Below are positions 34,100 to 41,209 of a stretch of DNA of 55,207 bases, in pieces. The DNA is taken from positions 1 to 55,207 of the forward strand of contig CAZTVF010000022.1 of the NCBI GenBank assembly GCA_964616985.1, written 5' to 3'. The position numbers and the translations under genes are program-made. Under the pieces are notes generated by a model, which ran no database searches, was not told where the DNA came from, and saw only the letters and a list, made by a program, of their open reading frames with translations. Position 1 is the stretch's first letter, and each line of letters opens with the position of its first letter. The stretch comes from CAZTVF01 sp964616985 (GTDB lineage Bacteria > Planctomycetota > Phycisphaerae > SM23-33).

Positions 34100-37000
34100 T
34101 TACTGAACCACCTGCACCTCGACGCCGCCCAGCAGGCCGTGCGGGAAGAGCAGGTAGTCCTTGGTCCACTTCTGGTTGTCGGGGTCGAACTCGCCGGGGC
34201 CCGTCCACGAGTGCCAGGGCACGTGCAGGGGGCCCAGGATGTTCTTTCGCCCGCCGATGACCTCGATCTCGACGGCGTTGTCGCCGTCGGTGAGGGCCTC
34301 GGTCACGTCCGCCTCGAACGGCGCCCACGGCAGCGGGAAGCTCTTGCCGTTGACGTGGATGACCGCGGCGGTGCAGTCCACCTTCGGCAGGCGGACGCGC
34401 AGGCGGCCGACAGCGGGCTTGCGGATCGAGAGCTTGTACTTCACGGCCCCGCCGTAGAAGTCCAGGCCCTGGCCGACCCACGCGGCGGTCGAGAGCCTGC
34501 GAACCGGCGCGGTCATCGTGAGGTTGCCCGGCGCCAGCGGCCCCGACGCGTCGTGCCTGGCCACGCCGAAGTCCCCGATGAGGTACATGTCCTCGAGTTC
34601 CATGTCAGGCCGGTAGTCGAAGTCCATCAGCACCTCGTTGTCGCCGGGCTTGAGGAACTTCGTCACGTCCGTCGTCCTGATGTCCGCATCGACCCAACTG
34701 CCGTCGAATGCCCCGACGGCCTGGCCGTTGACGGTGACCTTCGAGAACTCCGGCTGCTCCATGCCCAGGCGGCAATGCGAGGCGACGCTGGTGACGTGGA
34801 AGGTGCGGCGGATCTGGCAGCGGCCTCGCGGCGCGAGATCGGCGTTGCCGGTGGCGTAGAGGTACCACGGCTGGTGCGCGTAGCCCACGCGATTGTACAG
34901 GCCGAACTTCTTGCGGATGTCCGCGTCGGCCCGCAGCGAGGGCACCGGCTGCGACCACTCCTGCCCGTCGAAGCGGTACTGGCAGTAGTCCAGCGGCAGC
35001 GTGTTGGGCTCGCAGAGTTCGACCTCGTACGGCCCCGCGAGCATCTGCGACTGCAGCACGGCGGGTTCGGCCGGCAGGGGGGCGGCGTCAGGCACGGCCG
35101 CCCCGAGCGTGACCACGGCTGAACCCGTGGGGCCCAGGTCGAGGTCGAAGCGGACGGCCTCGCCGTCGACGCTCGCGGCCAGCTGGTATTGCTTGCCGGA
35201 CATCGCGTCCCACAGCACGGCCGGGGCGGCGCCGGCGACGCGGACGGTCACCCGGTGGCCGGCCTTGCGGTCGTGCGACTGGATGAACAGCACCTGTGCG
35301 TCCTTGATCTGACGCAGCATGGACCACGTGCAGTCCAGTTCGGCGCCGCCGGCCGTGATCGACACCCGCCGCGGCAGGCGCGACTCGATGGCGGCGATCA
35401 TCCCGGGCTCGGTGCTGGTGGAGGCGGAGGCGACCAGATTGGCCGCATCGGCCGAGGCCGCGCCATCGACGTGCGTGGGCTGGCGGCCGACGAAGACCAC
35501 CTGCCCGCCGGCGGCCATGAAGCGTTTGAGGATCGCCACGGTGCTCGCCCGCAGCGTGATCGAGGGCGGCACGACGACCAGCTTGTACGCCAGGCGGCCC
35601 ACCTTCAGCGAGTCCTTGGACACCTTGCCGTGCTTGGCCAGCAGCGACTCGTCGGCGAAGTCCCAGTCGTAATGCTGGCCGCTGAGCGTGCGGATGATGG
35701 CCATCAGGCTCTTGTTGAGTTCGAACAGGGGCTTACCCTCGGCCCACTGCCCGGGGGCGAACAGGCCCCAGGCGCTTTCGATGGTGTGCAGCACCAGCAC
35801 GTCGCGCACCGGGCTGCCCTGCGTGAGCATGAAGCTCAGGCGGCTGAAGTAGTCCTCGACGATGCCGTAGTGCGACCACCACGGGCTATGCGTGAAGATG
35901 CTGGCGGGGTAGTCGCGCTTGGCGCCGCCGGCGAGGCTGTAGTGCGTCAGGTGCGGGCAGCGGAAGTTCACGCCCGCGGCGAATTGCCAGTCGCCCACGA
36001 ACTTGTGCCCCTCCAGCGGCCAGTCCCAGCCCGTGCAGCCATACAGCTCGCTCAGCACGCGCTCCTTGCCGAGCTGGTCGGCCACCGACGCCGTCTGCTT
36101 GGCCGTCGAGAGCTCGTGCGCCTGGTCGGTCAGGATGTCGATGCCCGGCCACTGCATGTACTCGTAGTGCGGCATGGCCGCCCCGATCGTCGCGATCTGC
36201 GAGTGGAAATTCTCCTCGCACAGCATGTGCCCGGTGAGGGCGATGTGGTGGTTCGCACACCACTGGCCGATCTGGCGGGTGTAGTTCTCGACGAACAGCT
36301 CGGTGCACGTGCGATAGAAATCGTACCGGACCTTGGAGAATTCGCCCTCGCCGCCGACGTAGTACAGCTCGGGCAGGCGGTCGCGCAGGTCGTAGCCGCG
36401 GCGGCGGACGAACTCCCGCGGCAGCTCCGGCGTCCACGGCAGGGCGTACTGCGCGGGCGGGACGTGGATCCAATGGTGGCCGTAGTTGGGCTCGTCGAAG
36501 AAGATCGCCGGGATCAGCTTGCCGAAGTCCTTGCCATAGCGGTCGGCGTAGGCCTGGTGCGTGACGCGGATGAACTCAGCCGTGGCCGCGGGGTTCATCG
36601 TGTCCAGGTACGTGCCGTCGTTGTACCAGCCGGAAGGGGGCTCGGTGGTCATGTCGAAGGCGACGACCTTGTCCTTGCCCGCCCCCGAGGCGTCCTGCAG
36701 CAGCTTGTAGGAACGGAGCGTGCCCTTGTCGTCGAGCTCCAGGGCGAAGACGGCCTGGGGCTCGCGGAGGACGTCGTTGGCGTCGGTGCTGGGGCCGCGG
36801 GCGAAGAACTGCTCCGGGGCCGCCTGGGCCCCCTCGCCCGTGTGCATCTGCAGGCGGTGCACGCGCAGGGCCTTGTTGGGCCGCGTCACCAGCCCGCCGG
36901 CGGCGCCCGACGGCCAGCGGTCTTCATCGTACAGGTACGCCTTCATCCCCAGCTGGCGGGCCTTTTCCACGCAGGCGGTGATGCACTTGAACCACTCCTC

Positions 37001-37192
37001 GCTGAGGTAGGGCGTCTTGAGGCCGTAGCGGCTGTGCATGAAGAAGCCGCCCATCCCCGCCCGCTTCATCTCGTCGATGGCGGCGGTCAGGCGGGCGGGC
37101 TCGAGCTTGGAGTTCCACGACCAGAACGGCGCGCTGCGGAAATCGGACGGCGGGTTGCTCCACGTCTGCAGGAACTGCTTGGGCAAGGCCAT
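34100..37192 (-). CDS. GH106-like glycoside hydrolase (alpha-L-rhamnosidase family), copy 1
   Basis: 1030 residues, about half identical by eye to the next gene along its whole length, so the pair arose by tandem duplication. It shares FRSAPFWSWN, MKRAGMGGFFMHSRYGLKTPY, KAYLYDEDRWPSGAAGG, IFFDEPNY and ELYGCTGWDWPLEGHKF. An insert near residues 110-155 is absent from the shorter copy. No signal peptide. ATG 37192 is chosen because CGGAGAAAC lies just before it; upstream in-frame ATGs run into repeat DNA. The 54-base gap to the second gene suggests cotranscription. Confidence 0.8.
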   Translation of the reverse strand: MALPKQFLQTWSNPPSDFRSAPFWSWNSKLEPARLTAAIDEMKRAGMGGFFMHSRYGLKTPYLSEEWFKCITACVEKARQLGMKAYLYDEDRWPSGAAGGLVTRPNKALRVHRLQMHTGEGAQAAPEQFFARGPSTDANDVLREPQAVFALELDDKGTLRSYKLLQDASGAGKDKVVAFDMTTEPPSGWYNDGTYLDTMNPAATAEFIRVTHQAYADRYGKDFGKLIPAIFFDEPNYGHHWIHVPPAQYALPWTPELPREFVRRRGYDLRDRLPELYYVGGEGEFSKVRYDFYRTCTELFVENYTRQIGQWCANHHIALTGHMLCEENFHSQIATIGAAMPHYEYMQWPGIDILTDQAHELSTAKQTASVADQLGKERVLSELYGCTGWDWPLEGHKFVGDWQFAAGVNFRCPHLTHYSLAGGAKRDYPASIFTHSPWWSHYGIVEDYFSRLSFMLTQGSPVRDVLVLHTIESAWGLFAPGQWAEGKPLFELNKSLMAIIRTLSGQHYDWDFADESLLAKHGKVSKDSLKVGRLAYKLVVVPPSITLRASTVAILKRFMAAGGQVVFVGRQPTHVDGAASADAANLVASASTSTEPGMIAAIESRLPRRVSITAGGAELDCTWSMLRQIKDAQVLFIQSHDRKAGHRVTVRVAGAAPAVLWDAMSGKQYQLAASVDGEAVRFDLDLGPTGSAVVTLGAAVPDAAPLPAEPAVLQSQMLAGPYEVELCEPNTLPLDYCQYRFDGQEWSQPVPSLRADADIRKKFGLYNRVGYAHQPWYLYATGNADLAPRGRCQIRRTFHVTSVASHCRLGMEQPEFSKVTVNGQAVGAFDGSWVDADIRTTDVTKFLKPGDNEVLMDFDYRPDMELEDMYLIGDFGVARHDASGPLAPGNLTMTAPVRRLSTAAWVGQGLDFYGGAVKYKLSIRKPAVGRLRVRLPKVDCTAAVIHVNGKSFPLPWAPFEADVTEALTDGDNAVEIEVIGGRKNILGPLHVPWHSWTGPGEFDPDNQKWTKDYLLFPHGLLGGVEVQVVQ

Positions 37193-37747
37193 GTTGTTTC
37201 TCCGATAGGGATGGCGTAGCATTCTCCGCACTGCAGCGCGAATGTCAACGGGAAGGACCGCTCGGGAATGTGCGAGACCATCACGCAAGGGATCACCACC
37301 TACGGGTACCCGGCCACACGGAGGAAGGCTCGGTGTGACGGCGGCCTGGAGGTCGTGGTGTGACGGGGGGCGGCCTTCGTGCCTTCGGCAGGCAAACCGA
37401 GTAGTTCTTCACGCTTGATTCTGGGAGTACGTCCTTGGCGGCGGCTTGCCGTTCGGCGCTGTCCGATGCGGGTGACGCCCTGGGCTTCTACAGCGCCGAA
37501 CGGCAAGCCGCTGCCAGACGCACTCACATGTTCGATTGTGATGAACTAAGCCGCCGCCCCTTGATCTCCGTGTAATCCTGAAATCCGTGCAACCTGCCTG
37601 CCGGCAGGCAGGTCCTGCTCTCATTGCCGCCGCTTCAATCCCGCTCTCATTGCCGCCGCTTGCCTCACACGTCTGAAGCGAAATCGGAATTCGGAATCGC
37701 CAAACGGCCCCGCTTTGGTAGAATCCCGGGACTACAAGGAGCTGCCG
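37193..37747. other. Intergenic region with repeats before the AXE1-type esterase
   Basis: No gene is seen. It holds copy 2 of the 95-bp inverted-repeat element (37436-37527, listed separately), a perfect 20-bp palindrome CCTGCCTGCCGGCAGGCAGG (37593-37612), and a direct repeat TCATTGCCGCCGCTT at 37621-37635 and 37647-37661. It separates divergent genes, so promoters for both must lie here, but none was convincing by eye. Confidence 0.7.
37436..37527 (-). repeat. 95-bp inverted-repeat element, copy 2 (reverse orientation)
   Basis: Perfect 22-bp arms at 37441-37462 and 37490-37511 around a 27-base loop. Read on the minus strand, the arms, the loop (AAGCCCAGGGCGTC against AAGCCTCTGGGCGTC) and the flank GTGCGTCTGGCAG or similar match the element at 3238-3332. 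Confidence 0.8.
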
Positions 37748-39880
37748 ATGAAAGCTTACCTGTTCGCGTGCGTCGTGGGTCTGTGCGTCATCTCCCCCGC
37801 GTTGGCCGAAGATCCGGTGCTCGTGAAGAACTACTTCAACGACACCAAGGACGGGCTGGTCTTCGTCACCGACGGCTGGAGCGTTCGCTCGACCGTAGGC
37901 CTGGGCTGGACCTCGCAGAAGGTCGCCGACGCGGAGTTCCTCTACAGCGCCAAGGACTTCGGCGGGATGGTCATGGAAAAGGGCGGCACGTTCGTCACCC
38001 GCTTCCCCGTCCACGGCAACCTCTCGCACGACAGCCAACTCGGCCGCCAGGGTGGCGTCGCCGACGGCGTATTCTCCATCAACTTCAATCCCGCCTGGAC
38101 CCGCAACGAGTGCGAGCTCACGGCCGGGTACAACGACCCCGCCGCCTACAACCTCGTGATCTTCCTGGGCGATGACGTGCAGATGGTCCGCCTGGGCAGT
38201 TGGGAGCACCAGCGTGCCTTCCTGCGGCAGAACGTCACCCGTGAGAGCAAGGGCATGATCAAGGCCAGGGAGGGCGTGATCGTGCACAAGTCCGGCCTGG
38301 GGATCGCGTTCAAGAGCACCTGGTCCACCGGCAAGGACGACAAGGGCAAGGACCTCCCGCCGGCGGAAATCTCCGCCGGCATGGTGAAGGACCCCTCCGG
38401 CGCGATGCGCCTGGCGCTCGTGCTACCGTGCAAGGGCATGGCCAAGAACGCACTGCAGCTGTATCCCGAGCCGACGAATCGCATCGAGAACCTCGCGCTG
38501 TGGCCGACCTTCCGCGTCGTGAGCTCGGATGACGAAAAAGAGAACGTCATGGGCGCCACCGACGGCGTGAAGAACTCCATCTACGGCAAGGACACGAAGG
38601 TCGACTTCAACATCGATTTCACGTGGCTGGGTACGCAGCCGTTCGAGGGCTTCGTGGAGATGGACATCATCCACAGCTCCGGCAAGAAGCACTTCTACGA
38701 GCGGAAGGAAGTCAAGGCCGCCAAGGGCGACGCCAAGGGCCTGATCTCGACGCACTTCGACCCCAAGTTCACCATGCCCGGCGTGAGCGAAGTGTGGGGC
38801 CGCGTCTGCGGCGCCGACGGCAGGTTGATCTGGGTCGGCCGCTACCGCATGTGCTACGACTACGAAAGCTTCAAGCCCAGCATCGTCGTCCAGCCCGACT
38901 TCAAGGAGTTCTGGGACAAGACGCTGGCCGAGCTCCGCAAGACGGACCTGGAGCCCAAGACGGTGCGGGTGAAGGAATATGAGGATCACCCGGTGCTGGA
39001 GGTGTACGAGGTCACGTTCAACGGATGGGGCGGCAAGCGGATCTACGCCATGATGTACGTGCCCAAGGAGCGGTCGGGCTTGCTGGGTGCGGTGGTGACC
39101 GCGCACCCGGGCACGATCGGCTACGGCCTCAAGCGCGAGAACGACGGGCTGTTCGGGTCCAAGGTGCGCCAGGACCTGCGGTTCGTGACCATCGTGCCGC
39201 TGATCCGCGGTTTCGCCCCGACGGACGACGCCAACACCATCCCGTTCAATAACCCCTGGTGGGGGCCGCTGGACACCCGCGACGACTACGCGGCCCGCAG
39301 CTGGTACTGCGCCCTGGTCCGCGCGGTCGACTACCTCGCCACGCGAGGCGACTTGGTGGACATGAAGAAGGTGGTTGCCCACGGCGGCAGCCAGGGCGGC
39401 GCGTTTGCCCTGGTGACGGCGGCGCTGGATCACCGCATCGCCTACTGCTTCGCCGATTGCCCCGCCAACTGCCAGCCGCACGAGTTGATCGACGGCCTAT
39501 ACCCCAGCTTCGGCCCCACGGCCGGGCAGGTCCCCGCGGGCCAGACGGCCGAGGACACCAAGAAGGTCCTGAGTTACTACAACCCGGTGAACTTCGCCCC
39601 GCTGATCACGTGCCCGGCGTACGTGGGCAGCAACATCGGCGACCTGACGGTTCACAGCGCGGGGCCGCTGGCGGCGTATCACAACCTGACCGCTCTGCCG
39701 CCGGACAAGAAGGCCTTCTACCCCGGCCATCACTCACACTTCCACGGCTCGGGCCCGGGCCTGGGCGTGAAGATGAAAGAGATCTACGAACTGCTGGGCG
39801 GGCCGGTGAAGCCCACGGCCACGCCGGCAGCGACGGCCGTACCGGCAGCCTCCGCCGCGCCGCAGAAGAGGAAGGGATGA
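37748..39880 (+). CDS. Secreted AXE1-type acetyl xylan esterase with extra N-terminal domain
   Basis: 710 residues. A signal peptide (MKAYLFACVVGLCVISPALA) is followed by about 320 residues of beta-rich sequence with no family I can name, then an AXE1-like alpha/beta hydrolase (about 370-680): the nucleophile serine in GGSQGG (near residue 548), a GDLTVHSAGPLAAY segment with the acid, and YPGHHSHF with the histidine. A low-complexity Ala/Pro/Thr tail follows. It would remove acetyl groups from exported polysaccharide. AAGGAG precedes ATG 37748. The family is usually about 320 residues, so the length is notable. Confidence 0.85.
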   Translation: MKAYLFACVVGLCVISPALAEDPVLVKNYFNDTKDGLVFVTDGWSVRSTVGLGWTSQKVADAEFLYSAKDFGGMVMEKGGTFVTRFPVHGNLSHDSQLGRQGGVADGVFSINFNPAWTRNECELTAGYNDPAAYNLVIFLGDDVQMVRLGSWEHQRAFLRQNVTRESKGMIKAREGVIVHKSGLGIAFKSTWSTGKDDKGKDLPPAEISAGMVKDPSGAMRLALVLPCKGMAKNALQLYPEPTNRIENLALWPTFRVVSSDDEKENVMGATDGVKNSIYGKDTKVDFNIDFTWLGTQPFEGFVEMDIIHSSGKKHFYERKEVKAAKGDAKGLISTHFDPKFTMPGVSEVWGRVCGADGRLIWVGRYRMCYDYESFKPSIVVQPDFKEFWDKTLAELRKTDLEPKTVRVKEYEDHPVLEVYEVTFNGWGGKRIYAMMYVPKERSGLLGAVVTAHPGTIGYGLKRENDGLFGSKVRQDLRFVTIVPLIRGFAPTDDANTIPFNNPWWGPLDTRDDYAARSWYCALVRAVDYLATRGDLVDMKKVVAHGGSQGGAFALVTAALDHRIAYCFADCPANCQPHELIDGLYPSFGPTAGQVPAGQTAEDTKKVLSYYNPVNFAPLITCPAYVGSNIGDLTVHSAGPLAAYHNLTALPPDKKAFYPGHHSHFHGSGPGLGVKMKEIYELLGGPVKPTATPAATAVPAASAAPQKRKG

Positions 39881-39890
39881 GTTGAACTCT

Positions 39891-39920
39891 GACGGCGGCG
39901 GCCTTCCCATGCCGCCGCTG
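39891..39920. repeat. Imperfect GGCGGCCTT hairpin after the esterase
   Basis: GCGGCGGC (39895-39902), CTTCCCAT, GCCGCCGC (39911-39918), 14 bases after the stop. It belongs to the GGTGGCGGCCT family but with shorter arms, and is followed directly by the cloverleaf-like repeat. Confidence 0.65.
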
Positions 39921-39928
39921 ATCCCTGG

Positions 39929-40028
39929 GGTGCCATGCCGAAGCTCTGCGTTGTTTGCAGAGCGCCGGCATGCCTCGCGTGATGCATGCCGGCGCATCGC
40001 AAACAGCGCGATGCTTCGGCATGGCACC
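39929..40028. repeat. 100-bp cloverleaf-like palindrome (fullest copy)
   Basis: The outer arms are perfect 16-mers: GGTGCCATGCCGAAGC (39929-39944) and its reverse complement (40013-40028). Inside, CTCTGC...GCAGAG and ATCGC...GCGAT form two side hairpins, and GCGCCGGCATGC (39962-39973) pairs with GCATGCCGGCGC (39984-39995) as the third. Partial copies are near 3446, 23409 and 30789. A shorter half-repeat GGCGGCGGCCTTGGAA follows near 40037. Confidence 0.8.
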
Positions 40029-40103
40029 GGGCGTGAGGGGCGGCGGCCTTGGAATGCATTGCTATGGAATATGCCGCCGAAGTGACCAGAAACGAGGAAC
40101 ACC

Positions 40104-40757
40104 ATGATCCGCTGGACCGCATTTACACTGTCGTTGGCCCTGGCTGTGTCGGCCCTCGTTGCCGCCGAGGCGCCCAAGGGCGAGGACGCCGAGAAGCTCA
40201 TCAACAACGGGCTCAAGGCCTATAAGGATGGCAAGCTCAACGAGGCGATTGCGCAGCTGCAGGCGGCCATCGCGGCGATGCAGGCGACGCAGCAGAAGTC
40301 GCTGGCGGGCGTCTTCCCGAAGGCCCCGGCGGGTTTCGAGGCCGGGGAGATCGACTCTTCCGCGGGCTCGACCAACGCCGGCGGCAGCAGTATGGCCATC
40401 GTCAACCTCTCCCGCACCTATACCAGCAAGGCCGAGAACGGCCCCACGGTGACCATCACGCTGACGAGTTCCAAAGACCTGATCGCCGCCCAGAAGGGCA
40501 TGCTCGAGGCGCTTAAGAATCCTGAGATGGTCAAGGCCATGCAGGCGAGCGGGGCGACCTTCAAGCTCTTTGAACAGGACGGGTGGGCGGGCTGGCGGCA
40601 CGTCGAGAAGGACGGCCAGGCCGAGATCATTGTTTTCGGCAAGACCTGCATGCTCAGCGTCAAGGTGGACAAGTCGGACGAGAAGACGCTCGACCTGTTC
40701 TGGAAGCTCATCGATCTCAAGAGCGTCCCCGCCGAGAGCGGCGAGGCCAAGAAGTAG
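40104..40757 (+). CDS. Small exported protein with half-TPR start
   Basis: 217 residues. A signal peptide (MIRWTAFTLSLALAVSALVAAEA) is followed by a TPR-like helix pair (EKLINNGLKAYKDGKLNEAIAQLQAAIAAM) and a beta-rich domain of about 150 residues that I cannot assign. ATG 40104 is preceded by GAGGAACACC. It probably acts in the periplasm. It follows the AXE1-type esterase after a repeat and ends in a strong terminator. Function unknown. Confidence 0.75.
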   Translation: MIRWTAFTLSLALAVSALVAAEAPKGEDAEKLINNGLKAYKDGKLNEAIAQLQAAIAAMQATQQKSLAGVFPKAPAGFEAGEIDSSAGSTNAGGSSMAIVNLSRTYTSKAENGPTVTITLTSSKDLIAAQKGMLEALKNPEMVKAMQASGATFKLFEQDGWAGWRHVEKDGQAEIIVFGKTCMLSVKVDKSDEKTLDLFWKLIDLKSVPAESGEAKK

Positions 40758-40789
40758 ACTGCCTGAATGCATACGACCAAACGCTGACC

Positions 40790-40820
40790 ATGGCGGCCCC
40801 ACCGGGCCGCCATTCTTTTT
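40790..40820 (+). terminator. Rho-independent terminator
   Basis: ATGGCGGCCC (40790-40799) and GGGCCGCCAT (40804-40813) form a perfect ten-base stem with a four-base loop, followed by TCTTTTT. It lies 33 bases after the stop of the small exported protein. It is the clearest intrinsic terminator in the window. Confidence 0.9.
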
Positions 40821-41148
40821 GAACGCTCCCGATTTCCATTTCCGGTTCCCGCCGACTTTGTGCGTACCGTCGTCTAGGGGAGCGCGCCCACGCAAGGCCG
40901 ACCATTTGAGTCCAAACCATCGGCAGTGCCCTCTTCGGTGCCGGCGGCTTGGTGGAAGGAAGGCCGGGGTCGTTTTGCCGTTTCCCGGTCATGGGGTCGT
41001 TGCCGCACTGGAGGTCGGTGGCTGTTCTCACCCCCAAACGAGTTTGGGGTGGCACCGGAACTGGGGGCCGGCGGATGGCAACGGAGCCCGGAAGGCCGAG
41101 AAAGGGCGAAGAAAACTGTCCGGAGGCGGCGGAACGGCACATTGCGTC
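40821..41148. other. Intergenic region with a palindrome related to 7393-7428
   Basis: No gene is seen. At 41029-41056 CTCACCCCCAAAC is followed by GA and GTTTGGGGTGGCACC. It is an imperfect version of the palindrome near 7400 (four G in the right arm against five C in the left). The remainder shows nothing. Confidence 0.65.
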
Positions 41149-41177
41149 TTGTCAAGAACGCATTCGGGTGCGATAAT
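41149..41177 (+). promoter_or_regulatory. Candidate sigma-70 promoter of the protease gene
   Basis: TTGTCA (41149-41154), a 17-base spacer, and GATAAT (41172-41177): each box has five of six consensus bases with ideal spacing. Transcription would start near 41184, with a leader of about 26 bases that includes the GGAAGGAGTTGGAGGA ribosome site before ATG 41210. Confidence 0.65.
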
Positions 41178-41209
41178 GTGTCTGTCCGAGAGAGGAAGGA
41201 GTTGGAGGA

